From Oceanospirillum sp964342385 (GTDB lineage: Bacteria; Pseudomonadota; Gammaproteobacteria; Pseudomonadales; Halomonadaceae), in assembly GCA_964342385.1 (NCBI GenBank), contig CAYFGP010000010.1, positions 21,154-85,153 of the forward strand: 64,000 nucleotides of DNA, read 5' to 3'. The position numbers were made by a program, and so were the translations under genes. This document shows positions 1 through 8,788 of the stretch, piece by piece; the stretch's first letter is position 1; every line of letters starts with the position of its first letter. The notes beneath the pieces were generated by a model that worked only from the letters and a program-made list of their open reading frames with translations, made no database searches and was not told the DNA's origin.

Positions 1-64
1 CATTGACCGCAAGACGCTTGATCAGGCTGTTTGATTTAAGGCCTCAAGTAACTTGCTATGTCTT

Positions 65-94
65 AGCACAGCACAGCACAGCACAGCACAGCAC
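65..94. repeat. AGCAC microsatellite, six copies
   Basis: Six perfect tandem copies of the 5-mer AGCAC lie 22 bp downstream of the fecR-like stop codon. A 5-bp unit outside a coding frame can change in copy number by slippage. No function can be read from it. Confidence 0.8.
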
Positions 95-116
95 AGGCAT
101 AGCCGACTAAGGATTG

Positions 117-1166
117 CTATTTTTTTCGGCCTGATATTTCGATGCTGCCATCATCTAAGTGTGTAAGTTGAACAGGTAGGATCTTTGGTAGATCTTCCAG
201 CATATCCTTGATGTTTTGAGTGTGGAATACACCGCCAATACGTAGCTGGCTCACTTCGAAGTTTGATAGGCGTAGAGGAGTCTGGAGGTAGCGGCTAATC
301 TTTGGGGCAGCTTCTGCCAGAGTAGCATTATCCAGAATCAATAAGCCTTTTTGCCACGCTAGAGCCTTCTCGGTATTAAACGAGCTCACTTTGATTTGAG
401 GTTGTGATGCACCAAACTTTGCTTGTTGCCCAGGAACCAGATTGTTTTCAGAAAAGTCTGTGCTGACCTTAACTGAGCCTTCCGTTAATGCTACGACGAC
501 ATTGGCATTGTGTTTCCAAACGTTGAAGCTGGTGCCTGTCACAGTAATGGTGCCCAACCCTGTATCGATAACAAAAGGGTGTTGTTTATCATGGGCAACA
601 TCAAAGAAGGCTTCGCCCTGCGAAAAATTGACCAGGCGCTGATGGCGGTAGTTGATGAAGCTGATGGATGTGTGTTGGTTTAGTGTGACCTGACTGCCGT
701 CCGGCAAAGTGATATCTTGAGAATTGATCTCTGCTGTATAGCTGCGGTAGTTATTGGGCAATATATCCATTGACCAGCCGACATAACCGGTAACCGGTAA
801 AGCAAACAGAGCTACCGCGGCAGCCTTTGCAAGCAATGACCAGGATGAAGGTTGTTGAGATTCTGGATGTAATTGAGGCGGTGACTGGAGTTGAGGTTCA
901 GGGATTGGTTCTGCAATAGGTAAATGGACTATTTTATCCGCTGCGCTTTCCATCGCCATAGATATGACAGGATCAATCTGGGCGCTTAAATCCCAAATTT
1001 CAGCCATTTTTTCGTATTCAGCCGCATGTTGAGGGTCGCTTTTTAACCAAGCATCAAATGTATCCAACTCTGCTGCAGTACAGCTACCTTCGTGGAGGCG
1101 CATGCACCAGTCGGCAGCCTGCTCAGCTATCAAGTCATCGGTATTAGAAGAATAAGACGCACTCAT
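117..1166 (-). CDS. FecR-family anti-sigma / signal-transducing regulator
   Basis: FecR-type proteins sit in the inner membrane and pass a signal from a TonB-dependent outer-membrane receptor to an ECF sigma factor. The N-terminal part (EQAADWCMRLHEGSCTAAEL, then a conserved FDAWLKSDPQHAAEYEKM stretch) is the DUF4880/FecR_N cytoplasmic domain. One membrane segment follows a proline-rich linker (LAKAAAVALFALPVTGYVGW). The periplasmic FecR domain carries the usual DITLPDGSQVTLNQHTSI and GEAFFDVAHDKQHPFVI motifs. The chosen start gives MSASYSS, typical for the family; an upstream ATG at 1232 would add 22 unlike residues but has a purine-rich AGGGA before it, so the start is uncertain. No ECF sigma gene precedes it; a receptor gene could lie beyond the left edge. 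Confidence 0.85.
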   Translation of the reverse strand: MSASYSSNTDDLIAEQAADWCMRLHEGSCTAAELDTFDAWLKSDPQHAAEYEKMAEIWDLSAQIDPVISMAMESAADKIVHLPIAEPIPEPQLQSPPQLHPESQQPSSWSLLAKAAAVALFALPVTGYVGWSMDILPNNYRSYTAEINSQDITLPDGSQVTLNQHTSISFINYRHQRLVNFSQGEAFFDVAHDKQHPFVIDTGLGTITVTGTSFNVWKHNANVVVALTEGSVKVSTDFSENNLVPGQQAKFGASQPQIKVSSFNTEKALAWQKGLLILDNATLAEAAPKISRYLQTPLRLSNFEVSQLRIGGVFHTQNIKDMLEDLPKILPVQLTHLDDGSIEISGRKK

Positions 1167-1650
1167 AAAGATGTAACCACGTGTCAGATAGCAGTAAAGA
1201 GAAATTAGCGTTCTCTGTGAGTGTTTCAGCATCCGTCCCTGAGATGAAGGTTGACTGAAAACCTGTTGTTATAATTTGTCAATTATTCTTGATTGTTACT
1301 TTGTGTAAATGTATCAGGTTTGCATGATTTGAACCACTTTGCATCCTTGTTGTGGTTATCTTTCCCGCTGCGTTATTGTAAGGTGTTGTTCACGGCATTA
1401 CTTGATTAGAAAAGATAACTAACAGTTCTACTCAGGTTGGACAAGCATCTCTTTGGTTATATCCCTGCAACCTCGATTTGTTACCAGAAAATTAGAGTGA
1501 TTTTCAATCAAACGTTTAAAAATCAATGGATTAAAAGTTTGCTCATATCCAGCTTCTATTAAATAGACGTTTTGCGATGTGATATGTTTAATCACAAAAG
1601 TATATTTATGCGTTATTTCTACTTTTTAGCTAATTTCTTTTATTTTTTGC
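1167..1650. other. Intergenic region before the fecR-like gene
   Basis: This AT-rich stretch of nearly 500 bp has no convincing ORF on either strand. It should hold the promoter of the minus-strand fecR-like gene and the terminator of the phaC-like gene. A sequence at 1492-1506 matches 11 of 15 Fur-box positions, which is too weak to call. Confidence 0.5.
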
Positions 1651-2943
1651 TTAATTTTTTGAGTGATACGCCGGGGGCTCATCTTGCAAAAAGTCATTCA
1701 CCGCCGTGAGAAAATCAGCCAACAGGGTTTGGCTAACCACAAAAATATGGCCGATATTCTTCTCAATAGTTCGGTTTAGGCCTGTGCCTGTGATCTGCCG
1801 GTTTTCCTCATTTCGCCCCCAGCGTTCACTGGTTTTGCATGAGCCAACTGGAGCAATCGGGTCCCGTTGGCCGCGATAGTCAAACAATGCCAGATCGGCA
1901 CTGTTTAGCACATCCATATTCACTGGTTGGCCGTCGAGTTCTGGGCACTTGGATGGTAGGCAGTAGTTACCGAGCCAGATCTCATTATCGATGAAGACCC
2001 GTTGAATCCATTCTTGATGAGCTCGGGCTGGAAAGCGTGTTCCGCTGTGTAGCCAATGTAGGAAAGGTGCAGCATCCTGAACTGCACCAGGGTAGTGGGC
2101 GCGACCATAAAAACCTTCCGTTACACTCTGACTGACACCGGGCTGAATAGCATGCATACCCAGTTCCAGGGTTTGCGGTGGCACATTGGAGTGGCCAAAG
2201 AAGCGCTGCATCACATCGGCGTCATACTGCTGTCTGATCACATCGCGCATCGGTTTATGGCCGCTGTTGCCATCATCAAACAAAACAGGGGTTGTCATCA
2301 GCACTACCTGACGGATACGTACATCCTTACCGGTCAGCTGAGCCTCTTCGATACGGCGGGCCAGATAAGGTATAAACAGCGTGCCGCCCATGCAATACGC
2401 CATCACATTGATATCCTGTTCTGGATGACGCTGTAAAATCAGATCCAGATAGGTGTCATGCACTTGCTTGCCATAAAACTCCAGGCCTAACTCACTCTGG
2501 TCTGGACCAGGGTTGCCATAGTTCACCAGATAGAGGTCATAACCCTGTTGCAACATCCCCTCGATCACCGATTTTCCCGGTGCCAGATCAAAGATCTCGC
2601 AGCGGTTGATCATAGGACTGGCCAGATAAAGGGTTTTACCGTTAGCGACTATGCCTTCGGGTCTTGGATAGTGACGTAGTTTTACCGAATACAGCTCTGA
2701 GCCCGGTACGGTTTGCCACGGGCAGGCACCCATTTTTGCATGGGGGGAGTTAAGCGCATAACGCCGTACATCAAAGGCATCATGCTCCAGTAGCGTCAGT
2801 AGACGAGTCGCGCAGGCTTGCAGATATTCCTGATCACTTTCCCGCCATTGCCCATTTTTTTCTTTGCGGTAAGGCAGGCGTTTGGAGTCGCTAAAGGTTT
2901 CGCCAGTAATCACCTGCAGCATTGAACGCAGTAGGTTTTTCAT
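1651..2943 (-). CDS. Polyhydroxyalkanoate synthase-like alpha/beta hydrolase
   Basis: The 430-residue product looks like a PhaC-type enzyme, which polymerises 3-hydroxyacyl-CoA into polyester granules. The family's catalytic triad is visible: nucleophile Cys184 in AYCMGG, Asp361 in GQRDPIAP and His399 in NIGHIFVV. The lipase-like box begins with Ala instead of the usual Gly. The sequence LYLASPMINRCEIFDLAPGK and NYGNPG match the PhaC core. It is shorter than class I enzymes (about 590 residues) and longer than class III (about 355). It is followed upstream on the same strand by two small genes, so it probably ends a three-gene operon. It could also be a related acyl-transfer hydrolase that makes no polymer. 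Confidence 0.75.
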   Translation of the reverse strand: MKNLLRSMLQVITGETFSDSKRLPYRKEKNGQWRESDQEYLQACATRLLTLLEHDAFDVRRYALNSPHAKMGACPWQTVPGSELYSVKLRHYPRPEGIVANGKTLYLASPMINRCEIFDLAPGKSVIEGMLQQGYDLYLVNYGNPGPDQSELGLEFYGKQVHDTYLDLILQRHPEQDINVMAYCMGGTLFIPYLARRIEEAQLTGKDVRIRQVVLMTTPVLFDDGNSGHKPMRDVIRQQYDADVMQRFFGHSNVPPQTLELGMHAIQPGVSQSVTEGFYGRAHYPGAVQDAAPFLHWLHSGTRFPARAHQEWIQRVFIDNEIWLGNYCLPSKCPELDGQPVNMDVLNSADLALFDYRGQRDPIAPVGSCKTSERWGRNEENRQITGTGLNRTIEKNIGHIFVVSQTLLADFLTAVNDFLQDEPPAYHSKN

Positions 2944-3011
2944 CGCTGCTAACCGGGTTTGCCCTTTGCTGTGGTACTGCCATTCCAGCCGTTGAAAGCC
3001 CTGTAGTTGTG

Positions 3012-3479
3012 TCAGTAGCCATAACTGTCCAGGTAGTTGCTCGCAGGCCCAGCGGCAAGTGGCCTGATTAAAGCCTGATTATCCTGTGCTACCAGATCGG
3101 GATTGCGTCCCTCTGCAACGGCTTGTTCACTCATCTCCACCAGAGGTTTTAACCAAGCGGTAAACAGCTCTTCAGAGATACCAAAAGGGCGGAACAGCTG
3201 GCCCTGAAGGTGGGACAGAGCAATCGCCTGCTTTAAGCAATGGCCATTAAAATCACTCAGCCAGTTGTGGGTATCTCTTAGCTGAGAAGGATTATCTGCA
3301 CTACTTACCCCTAATGCGGTTTCCAGAAAGTCAGCATCAAACTTGGGCAAAGCAAACAGAGTCTGCTGATTGAATGGCTGACTGAATAATGGCATAGGGT
3401 CTAATGCATTTAAGGTATTAAAAGCCTTGAAGCCATCAATAACGCTAAAGCCATTAAAACCGTTAAAAGGGTTATACAT
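3012..3479 (-). CDS. Small protein next to the PHA synthase-like gene
   Basis: This 155-residue protein is not recognised from sequence. The N-terminus is a Phe/Asn/Gly-rich repeat (NPFNGFNGFSVIDGF), followed by a helical, hydrophobic body with many Leu and Phe. The start has a strong ribosome site (GGAG followed by AAGG, just before the ATG). It lies 68 bp upstream of the phaC-like gene on the same strand. By position and by an amphipathic look it may be a granule-associated (phasin-like) or synthase partner protein such as a short PhaE analogue; this is inference only. Confidence 0.65.
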   Translation of the reverse strand: MYNPFNGFNGFSVIDGFKAFNTLNALDPMPLFSQPFNQQTLFALPKFDADFLETALGVSSADNPSQLRDTHNWLSDFNGHCLKQAIALSHLQGQLFRPFGISEELFTAWLKPLVEMSEQAVAEGRNPDLVAQDNQALIRPLAAGPASNYLDSYGY

Positions 3480-3582
3480 CGTCCTTCTCCTGACCTCTTA
3501 TTTCTCCTGACATCATATTTAACCAGGCAAAGAGGATCTGATTACCTGGCGCGCTAGCTCGATCTAAGCAAGCCAGAAAGAA

Positions 3583-3828
3583 TCAATGATCAAAGGTTTT
3601 AGCAGCAGCTTCCAGTTTGTCGTGGTGCTGCTTGTGAGGCACCTTATCCGCTAACAGCTGTTGGTAAACTTGTTCCAGGTGCTGTTTCTTGTCGCTATTG
3701 TCACCGGATAGCGCATTGATCTGATCGTTGATGGCCCAGACACGAATTTTCTTCATCAGGAACAGGTGAAAGACAATTCCACTGATCGATACGATAAAGA
3801 TAATCACCAGTTGTAACCATAAAGGCAT
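3583..3828 (-). CDS. Small single-span membrane protein
   Basis: The 81-residue product starts with a single hydrophobic helix (residues about 4-26, LWLQLVIIFIVSISGIVFHL), followed by a positively charged turn (KKIRVW) and a polar helical tail rich in Gln, Lys and His. This is a bitopic inner-membrane protein with a cytoplasmic tail. GGAGAG precedes the ATG at normal spacing. It is the first gene of the run leading into the PHA synthase-like gene. Function unknown. Confidence 0.65.
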   Translation of the reverse strand: MPLWLQLVIIFIVSISGIVFHLFLMKKIRVWAINDQINALSGDNSDKKQHLEQVYQQLLADKVPHKQHHDKLEAAAKTFDH

Positions 3829-4093
3829 AACACTTCTCTCCTGAAAGGTTCTATTCCAAGAGTCATTTTATATCAGCTTACTCCTAACAGCATCGGCTAA
3901 TACTGCGCTACAGCAAACACGGGGTGATTAAGCGGATATGTTTGGTCATAAAGTCAGCTTGCCGTCTGCATATGACGCTTTGATATTTACACTTTGTCAC
4001 ACAATAAGGCGGTTTTTGCACTGTGCTGAAATATTTGTGCAAACAGAATCTCCGATAATTTTGTTTTTGGTATATACCAGTGAGGATTTTATC

Positions 4094-6166
4094 GTGGGGC
4101 GTTCAATTAAAACCCAGCTTATTCTCTGGATCGGTTTTCTGATGTTACTGGTGCTGGGGCTTCAGCTGATGATAGGCCTGCATTATGCGGATCGCTCCCG
4201 TCAGTTGGTGGCTGAGCAGGCCGGTGACCTGATTACTCAGGAGGTCCGGGAAAGCCTTCAGCAGAGGGCGGGCATGGAAGCCGGTAAAATTCATAAGATT
4301 TTGAATGAGGCCTATCAGGTTAGTCGGGATCTGGCGGTGACGGCGGCTCAGATCAAGCCTGAGCTGGCGTGGGAAGATCCTGTGCTACAGCTGGAACGTG
4401 AGCAATTTATCGGTATGTTGCGCGGCGCGTTGCAAAGTCATGCTAATTTTCTGGCGGTGTATTCCGGTTGGGAAACGGATGCGTTTGACGGTCTGGATGA
4501 AGATAACCTGCTGAATCGTCTGACCGGTTCTGCGGAAGATGGTCGCTTTGTGCCTTTCTGGAGTCGTAGCGAAAAAGGTCATATGGAGATGGTGCCGATG
4601 CGTTCCCATATGAGTACGGAACGTTTTGCCGATGGTACCCGTAAGGCCGAGTTTTATCTGTGTCCAAAAGAGCAGCTGCAGAGTTGTCTGTTAGAGCCGC
4701 AAACCTATCAGGTGCAGGGTAAAGCGCAGTTACTGTCTTCTATTGTGACGCCGGTCATGCATAAGGAATTGTTCCTGGGCATGGTGGGTGTTGATCTGTC
4801 GTTAAGCTTTATTCAGCAACAGGCGCAATCGATCAGCAGTAGCCTTTATAACGGCCAGGCGCGGGTGCGTATCGTCAGCCGAAATCATGTTGTTTTGGGC
4901 GACAGTCATCAGGCCGAACAGGTAGGGCGTAAAGTCGCTGCTCTGACAACGGAGGGTGATGTATTACAGGTACAGGTGCCGATTCAGCTGGAGGGTTTAA
5001 ACAATCCCTGGCAGTTGGATATTCAGGTACCCAAAGCATTGGTATTGGGTGATCTGGTACAGCTGCAAACCAGTCTGGCAGAGATCCAGCAGGAGTCTAG
5101 TTTGAGTCAATTAATTCTGGGCCCTGTGTTGGCCTTAATCACACTGTTAATCGCGGCCTGGGTGATTCACCGTCGCTTGTTGCCGCTCAACCAGATGTTA
5201 GTCATGTTGCAGGAAGTGGCTCAGGGGGGCGGTAATCTGACGCAGCGTTTGTCCATCGAGAGTAAAGATGAGGTCGGTCAGGTGGCAGGTTACTTTAATC
5301 AGTTTGTCGAGCAGTTACAGACACTGGTTGGTAGTGTGCAACGCTCCGGTGTACGGGTACAAAACTCCGCGCAGCAAGGTGCTTCGCTATCGGAGCAGAT
5401 GAATACACAACTGGCGGTACAGCAGCAGGAGATCAGTCAGATCTCAGCCTCCATTGAGCAGTTATCTCAATCTTCTCATCAGATTGCAGACAGCATGAAA
5501 CAGCTAACCGATAGCGCAGGTTTAGCCAGTGAGCAGGTGGTTGAGGCGCAGCAGGTGATGTCTTTGGTTGGTATGCAGCTGACTCATATGGCGGCGGGTA
5601 TTCAAAGTGCCTGCGATGAATCTGAACAATTGTCCAAACACGGTGAAGAAATTCACCAGATTCTGGATACCATTCGGGCTATCGCTGAGCAAACTAATCT
5701 GCTGGCACTGAATGCGGCCATTGAAGCGGCCCGTGCCGGTGAACAGGGGCGAGGTTTTGCGGTGGTCGCCGATGAGGTGCGTGGCTTGGCGCAAAAAACA
5801 CAATCGGCCACCGGTGATATCGATCTGGTGATTGAGCAGCTCTTAAAGAGTATTGAGCAGATTGTTGCGGCAAATCAGCAGAGCGGTCAGCAAACTCAGG
5901 AAGTAGTCGCAAAAGCGGAACAGACCCGCACCGCACTGGACCAGGTGGTGGGTCAAATTCAACAAATGGATGACCGTTGTCAGCAGGTGTTTGTTGCTGT
6001 GGATGAACAGCAGCAAGCCTCTGATCATCTGGTGCACTCGGTAAATAATATCAATCAGGTCGCGACAGAATTATTGGATGGTGCTCAGGTGAGTAATCAG
6101 GAGAGCGTGAATCTGACTGATCTGGCCGCAGAGCTTAATCGCAAGACTTGCCGTTTTGTGGTGTAG
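4094..6166 (+). CDS. Methyl-accepting chemotaxis protein (Cache sensor)
   Basis: A transmembrane chemoreceptor. With the GTG start chosen here the protein opens with GRSIKTQLILWIGF and a membrane helix, the normal layout, and GAGG lies eight bases before the GTG; an in-frame ATG at 3938 would add 52 unlikely residues. Order: TM1; periplasmic Cache-type domain of about 300 residues; TM2 (ILGPVLALITLLIAAWVI); HAMP (RRLLPLNQML to VEQLQTL, with NLTQRL and SKDEVGQ); long helical hairpin with the invariant tip IAEQTNLLALNAAIEAARAG and GRGFAVVADEVRGLAQ. The ligand cannot be told. It has its own terminator and stands alone. Confidence 0.93.
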   Translation: MGRSIKTQLILWIGFLMLLVLGLQLMIGLHYADRSRQLVAEQAGDLITQEVRESLQQRAGMEAGKIHKILNEAYQVSRDLAVTAAQIKPELAWEDPVLQLEREQFIGMLRGALQSHANFLAVYSGWETDAFDGLDEDNLLNRLTGSAEDGRFVPFWSRSEKGHMEMVPMRSHMSTERFADGTRKAEFYLCPKEQLQSCLLEPQTYQVQGKAQLLSSIVTPVMHKELFLGMVGVDLSLSFIQQQAQSISSSLYNGQARVRIVSRNHVVLGDSHQAEQVGRKVAALTTEGDVLQVQVPIQLEGLNNPWQLDIQVPKALVLGDLVQLQTSLAEIQQESSLSQLILGPVLALITLLIAAWVIHRRLLPLNQMLVMLQEVAQGGGNLTQRLSIESKDEVGQVAGYFNQFVEQLQTLVGSVQRSGVRVQNSAQQGASLSEQMNTQLAVQQQEISQISASIEQLSQSSHQIADSMKQLTDSAGLASEQVVEAQQVMSLVGMQLTHMAAGIQSACDESEQLSKHGEEIHQILDTIRAIAEQTNLLALNAAIEAARAGEQGRGFAVVADEVRGLAQKTQSATGDIDLVIEQLLKSIEQIVAANQQSGQQTQEVVAKAEQTRTALDQVVGQIQQMDDRCQQVFVAVDEQQQASDHLVHSVNNINQVATELLDGAQVSNQESVNLTDLAAELNRKTCRFVV

Positions 6167-6201
6167 GCTCTGACGATTGAACTCAAAGAACGCAAAAATC
6201 T

Positions 6202-6245
6202 AGCCGGTATTTTCAGTGTTATGGCACTGGGTATACCGGCTTTTT
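6202..6245 (+). terminator. Rho-independent terminator after the chemoreceptor gene
   Basis: AGCCGGTAT (6202-6210) pairs with ATACCGGCT (6233-6241), with a second inner pairing CAGTG/CACTG, and TTTT follows. It ends the transcript of the upstream chemoreceptor and insulates the suf operon. Confidence 0.8.
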
Positions 6246-6299
6246 AGTTTTGCAATAGCACAAAAACACCTACCAGCCCTATGGCTTTAAAGCTGTATC

Positions 6300-6314
6300 T
6301 GAGAATGATTTTCA
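6300..6314 (+). promoter_or_regulatory. Putative Fur box upstream of the suf operon
   Basis: TGAGAATGATTTTCA matches the 7-1-7 Fur consensus TGATAATNATTATCA at nearly every position (two differences). It lies about 150 bp before the rrf2-type regulator gene. Fur repression of SUF operons under iron sufficiency is well known in other bacteria; binding here is inferred. Confidence 0.6.
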
Positions 6315-6427
6315 ATTAACTCCGTTAAACTGGTGAGTAACCGCATCAAACATGTCGGTATTGTGCAAAAATCTGCAAAAACTAAGCAAAAAAGTCAGGT
6401 ATAAGGGTTTTGTTAAAAGTTAAATGG

Positions 6428-6440
6428 GACTAAAATGGTC
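6428..6440 (+). promoter_or_regulatory. IscR-type operator overlapping the suf promoter
   Basis: GACTAAAATGGTC fits the core of the type 1 IscR site (GACTRWWWYAGTC) at 12 of 13 positions, and CTAT follows as in the right-hand part of that consensus. It overlaps a possible -10 (TAAAAT, 6431-6436) 26 bp before the regulator's start codon. This is where an iron-sulfur-loaded Rrf2 protein would repress its own operon. Confidence 0.6.
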
Positions 6441-6465
6441 TTCTATAACGAACGCAGGTTGAACA

Positions 6466-6966
6466 ATGCTGAAACTGAGTAAACTGACCGACTATGCTGC
6501 CGTCGTCATGGCGCATATAGCCAGAACACCAGATCAGCTGTTTACCGCCTCAGATATTGCCGATCAGGTGCAGATACCCAAGCCAACGGTAAGTAAGACC
6601 CTGAAAATGCTGCAAAAGAGTGGATTGCTGATCTCTCATCGTGGCGCTCAGGGCGGGTACGGTTTGGCTCGGGCACCGCAACAGATTACCGCCAGCGATA
6701 TTATCGATGCCATTGAAGGCCCCTTTGGAATGACCGAATGCAGTCAGGAAGACGCGCTGTGTGATCTGCAGGCAACCTGTGGTGTGTCGGATAACTGGCA
6801 GCGAGTCAGTTTAGTGATCCGACAGATGTTAAGCAGTATTACTCTGGTGCAGTTGGCGCAGGATGAACCGCTCCAACTGAACTGGTTTTCTGGACCATCC
6901 GTAGATAACCCCACGGTGGAAAAGAAGCAGATGGAAATACCTCTGGTAGCGCTCTCTTCGGACTGA
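6466..6966 (+). CDS. Rrf2-family iron-sulfur regulator of the SUF operon
   Basis: A 166-residue winged-helix regulator of the IscR/SUF type. The N-terminal DNA-binding domain reads LSKLTDYAAVVMAHIA, then a recognition helix region IPKPTVSKTLKMLQKSGLL and the wing RGAQGGYGLA. Three cysteines in the C-terminal half (TEC, LC, ATC at about residues 92-106) match the family's cluster ligands, so it can probably sense Fe-S supply. It is the first gene of the suf cluster and faces its own operator-like site. The shape matches the SUF system assembly regulator subgroup rather than IscR of an isc operon, as no isc genes follow. Confidence 0.9.
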   Translation: MLKLSKLTDYAAVVMAHIARTPDQLFTASDIADQVQIPKPTVSKTLKMLQKSGLLISHRGAQGGYGLARAPQQITASDIIDAIEGPFGMTECSQEDALCDLQATCGVSDNWQRVSLVIRQMLSSITLVQLAQDEPLQLNWFSGPSVDNPTVEKKQMEIPLVALSSD

Positions 6967-7091
6967 TTGTGAATACAAGAGACTGAAGATACGTTTCTAA
7001 GAGACAAGAGCAGACGCTTCCAGAAGCGACCGGATTAGATAAGTAAGTAGACCATAACCGAGTAGCACCTCTACCGGATGGGGAGAATGAA

Positions 7092-8534
7092 ATGGCAAGT
7101 CAAGAGATGGAACAGCTGGTACGTCGTGAGTACAAGCAGGGTTTCGTAACTGATATTGAAACGGAAATGGTTCCACCCGGCCTGAATGAAGACGTGATTC
7201 GTTTTATTTCGGCTAAAAAAGACGAACCTGAGTGGATGCTGGATTGGCGCTTAGCGGCGTTTGAACAGTGGAAAAAGATGGAGCACCCAGAGTGGGCGCA
7301 CGTGAATTTCCCTGAAGTTGATTTCCAGGCCATCTCTTATTATGCGGCCCCTAAATCCTCTGAAGATAAGCCTAAGAGCCTGGATGAAGTTGATCCTAAG
7401 CTGCTGGAAACCTACGAAAAGCTGGGTATTCCTCTGCATGAACGTGCGGCGCTGGCGGGTGTGGCTGTGGATATGGTGTTTGACTCTGTATCGGTTACCA
7501 CCACGTTTAAAGAGAAGCTGAGTGAAGCCGGTGTGATCTTCTGCTCCATCTCTGAAGCGATCCGTGAGCATCCGGAACTGATTCAAAAGTACCTGGGTTC
7601 TGTGGTTCCGGTTACGGATAACTTCTATGCCGCACTGAACTGTGCCGTATTCTCTGACGGTTCTTTCGTTTACGTGCCCAAGGGTGTGAAATGTCCGATG
7701 GAGCTGTCGACTTACTTCCGTATTAACGCCGAAAACACCGGTCAGTTTGAACGTACTCTGATCGTGTGTGAAGAAGGTGCTCAGGTGTCTTACCTGGAAG
7801 GCTGTACCGCGCCGATGCGTGATGAGAACCAGCTGCACGCTGCAGTAGTAGAGCTGGTAGCGCTGGAAGATGCGGATATCAAATACTCGACCGTTCAGAA
7901 CTGGTACCCCGGTGATGAAGAAGGTAAGGGTGGTATCTACAACTTCGTAACCAAACGTGGCGAATGTCGTGGTGACAACTCCAAGATCAGCTGGACTCAG
8001 GTTGAGACCGGTTCTGCCGTGACCTGGAAATACCCAAGTTGTGTGCTGAAAGGTAAAAACTCCGTCGGTGAGTTCTACTCTGTCGCCGTAACGAACAATA
8101 TGCAGCAAGCGGATACTGGTACCAAGATGATCCACGTGGGAGAAGGTTCCCGCTCGACGATTATCTCGAAAGGTATCTCTGCCGGTCGTTCCGATCAGTC
8201 CTACCGTGGCCTGGTAAAAGTACTGCCGGGTGCAAAAGGCGCGCGTAACTTTACCCAGTGTGATTCTCTGTTGATCGGTGATCAGTGTGGTGCGCATACC
8301 TTCCCATATCAGGAAATTGCTAACAGCACGGCACAGGTTGAGCACGAAGCGACTACCTCCAAGATTGGTGAAGATCAGCTGTTCTACTGTCGTCAGCGTG
8401 GTATCTCCGAAGAAGACGCCGTGAACATGATTGTAAACGGCTTCTGTAAAGACGTATTTAAAGAACTGCCGATGGAGTTCGCAGTAGAGGCTGAAGCCCT
8501 GCTGAACGTTAGTCTGGAAGGTGCGGTAGGCTAA
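7092..8534 (+). CDS. sufB: Fe-S cluster scaffold subunit SufB
   Basis: SufB forms the SufBC2D scaffold on which iron-sulfur clusters are built in the cytoplasm. The 480-residue length is normal. The family's core beta-helix motifs are present (KGVKCPMELSTYFRIN, LEGCTAPMRDENQLHAAVVE, WKYPSCVLKG) and near the C-terminus RNFTQCDSLLIGDQCGAHTF, which holds the conserved cysteine taken to receive sulfur, followed by the EHEATTSKIGEDQLFYCRQR block. The start follows GGGGAGAATGAA. It is the second gene of the operon, 125 bp after the regulator. Confidence 0.97.
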   Translation: MASQEMEQLVRREYKQGFVTDIETEMVPPGLNEDVIRFISAKKDEPEWMLDWRLAAFEQWKKMEHPEWAHVNFPEVDFQAISYYAAPKSSEDKPKSLDEVDPKLLETYEKLGIPLHERAALAGVAVDMVFDSVSVTTTFKEKLSEAGVIFCSISEAIREHPELIQKYLGSVVPVTDNFYAALNCAVFSDGSFVYVPKGVKCPMELSTYFRINAENTGQFERTLIVCEEGAQVSYLEGCTAPMRDENQLHAAVVELVALEDADIKYSTVQNWYPGDEEGKGGIYNFVTKRGECRGDNSKISWTQVETGSAVTWKYPSCVLKGKNSVGEFYSVAVTNNMQQADTGTKMIHVGEGSRSTIISKGISAGRSDQSYRGLVKVLPGAKGARNFTQCDSLLIGDQCGAHTFPYQEIANSTAQVEHEATTSKIGEDQLFYCRQRGISEEDAVNMIVNGFCKDVFKELPMEFAVEAEALLNVSLEGAVG

Positions 8535-8788
8535 CTCTCGTCCTGTTTTAGTAGGACAGCCACTGTGCTGATTTACTGTATCTGGTGCGCGAAACATCCT
8601 GTTTCGAACGCTCCAGAACTTTGCCATCCATGGCTTCGTTGATACAGCAAACCAGACATCGGCCCGGCAGTTTGACGTTTATGACACCAGACAATAGAGC
8701 CTGTTGTAAGCGATAGATAACGAATTCAGATTTGATGATAGGTGCACAAGCCAATAGCGCCGCACCATCCGAGATAAAAGGTTAAACC
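8535..8788. other. 254-bp spacer between sufB and sufC
   Basis: sufB and sufC are usually almost adjacent. Here they are split by 254 bp with no supported gene. A small hairpin (GTCCT...AGGAC, near 8540-8557) sits just after sufB and has no T-run. The spacer may set relative SufB and SufC amounts by mRNA processing or carry an internal promoter; neither is shown. Confidence 0.5.

Noticed and set aside
1492..1506. Possible Fur box upstream of the fecR-like gene
   Set aside because: Only 11 of 15 positions match, and the left half is poor. Such matches are expected by chance in AT-rich DNA.
3938..4093. Upstream 52-codon extension of the first chemoreceptor
   Set aside because: The residues before GRSIKTQLILW do not fit a chemoreceptor N-terminus, and the GTG at 4094 has a ribosome site at correct spacing.
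7251..8627. 458-codon ORF on the minus strand opposite sufB
   Set aside because: It is the mirror of a highly conserved gene. Its translation is rich in Arg, Thr, Phe and His without a domain, typical for an antisense frame in such a codon pattern.
8548..8754. 68-codon minus-strand ORF in the sufB-sufC spacer
   Set aside because: TTG start without ribosome site, no known motif; opposite to an operon transcript.
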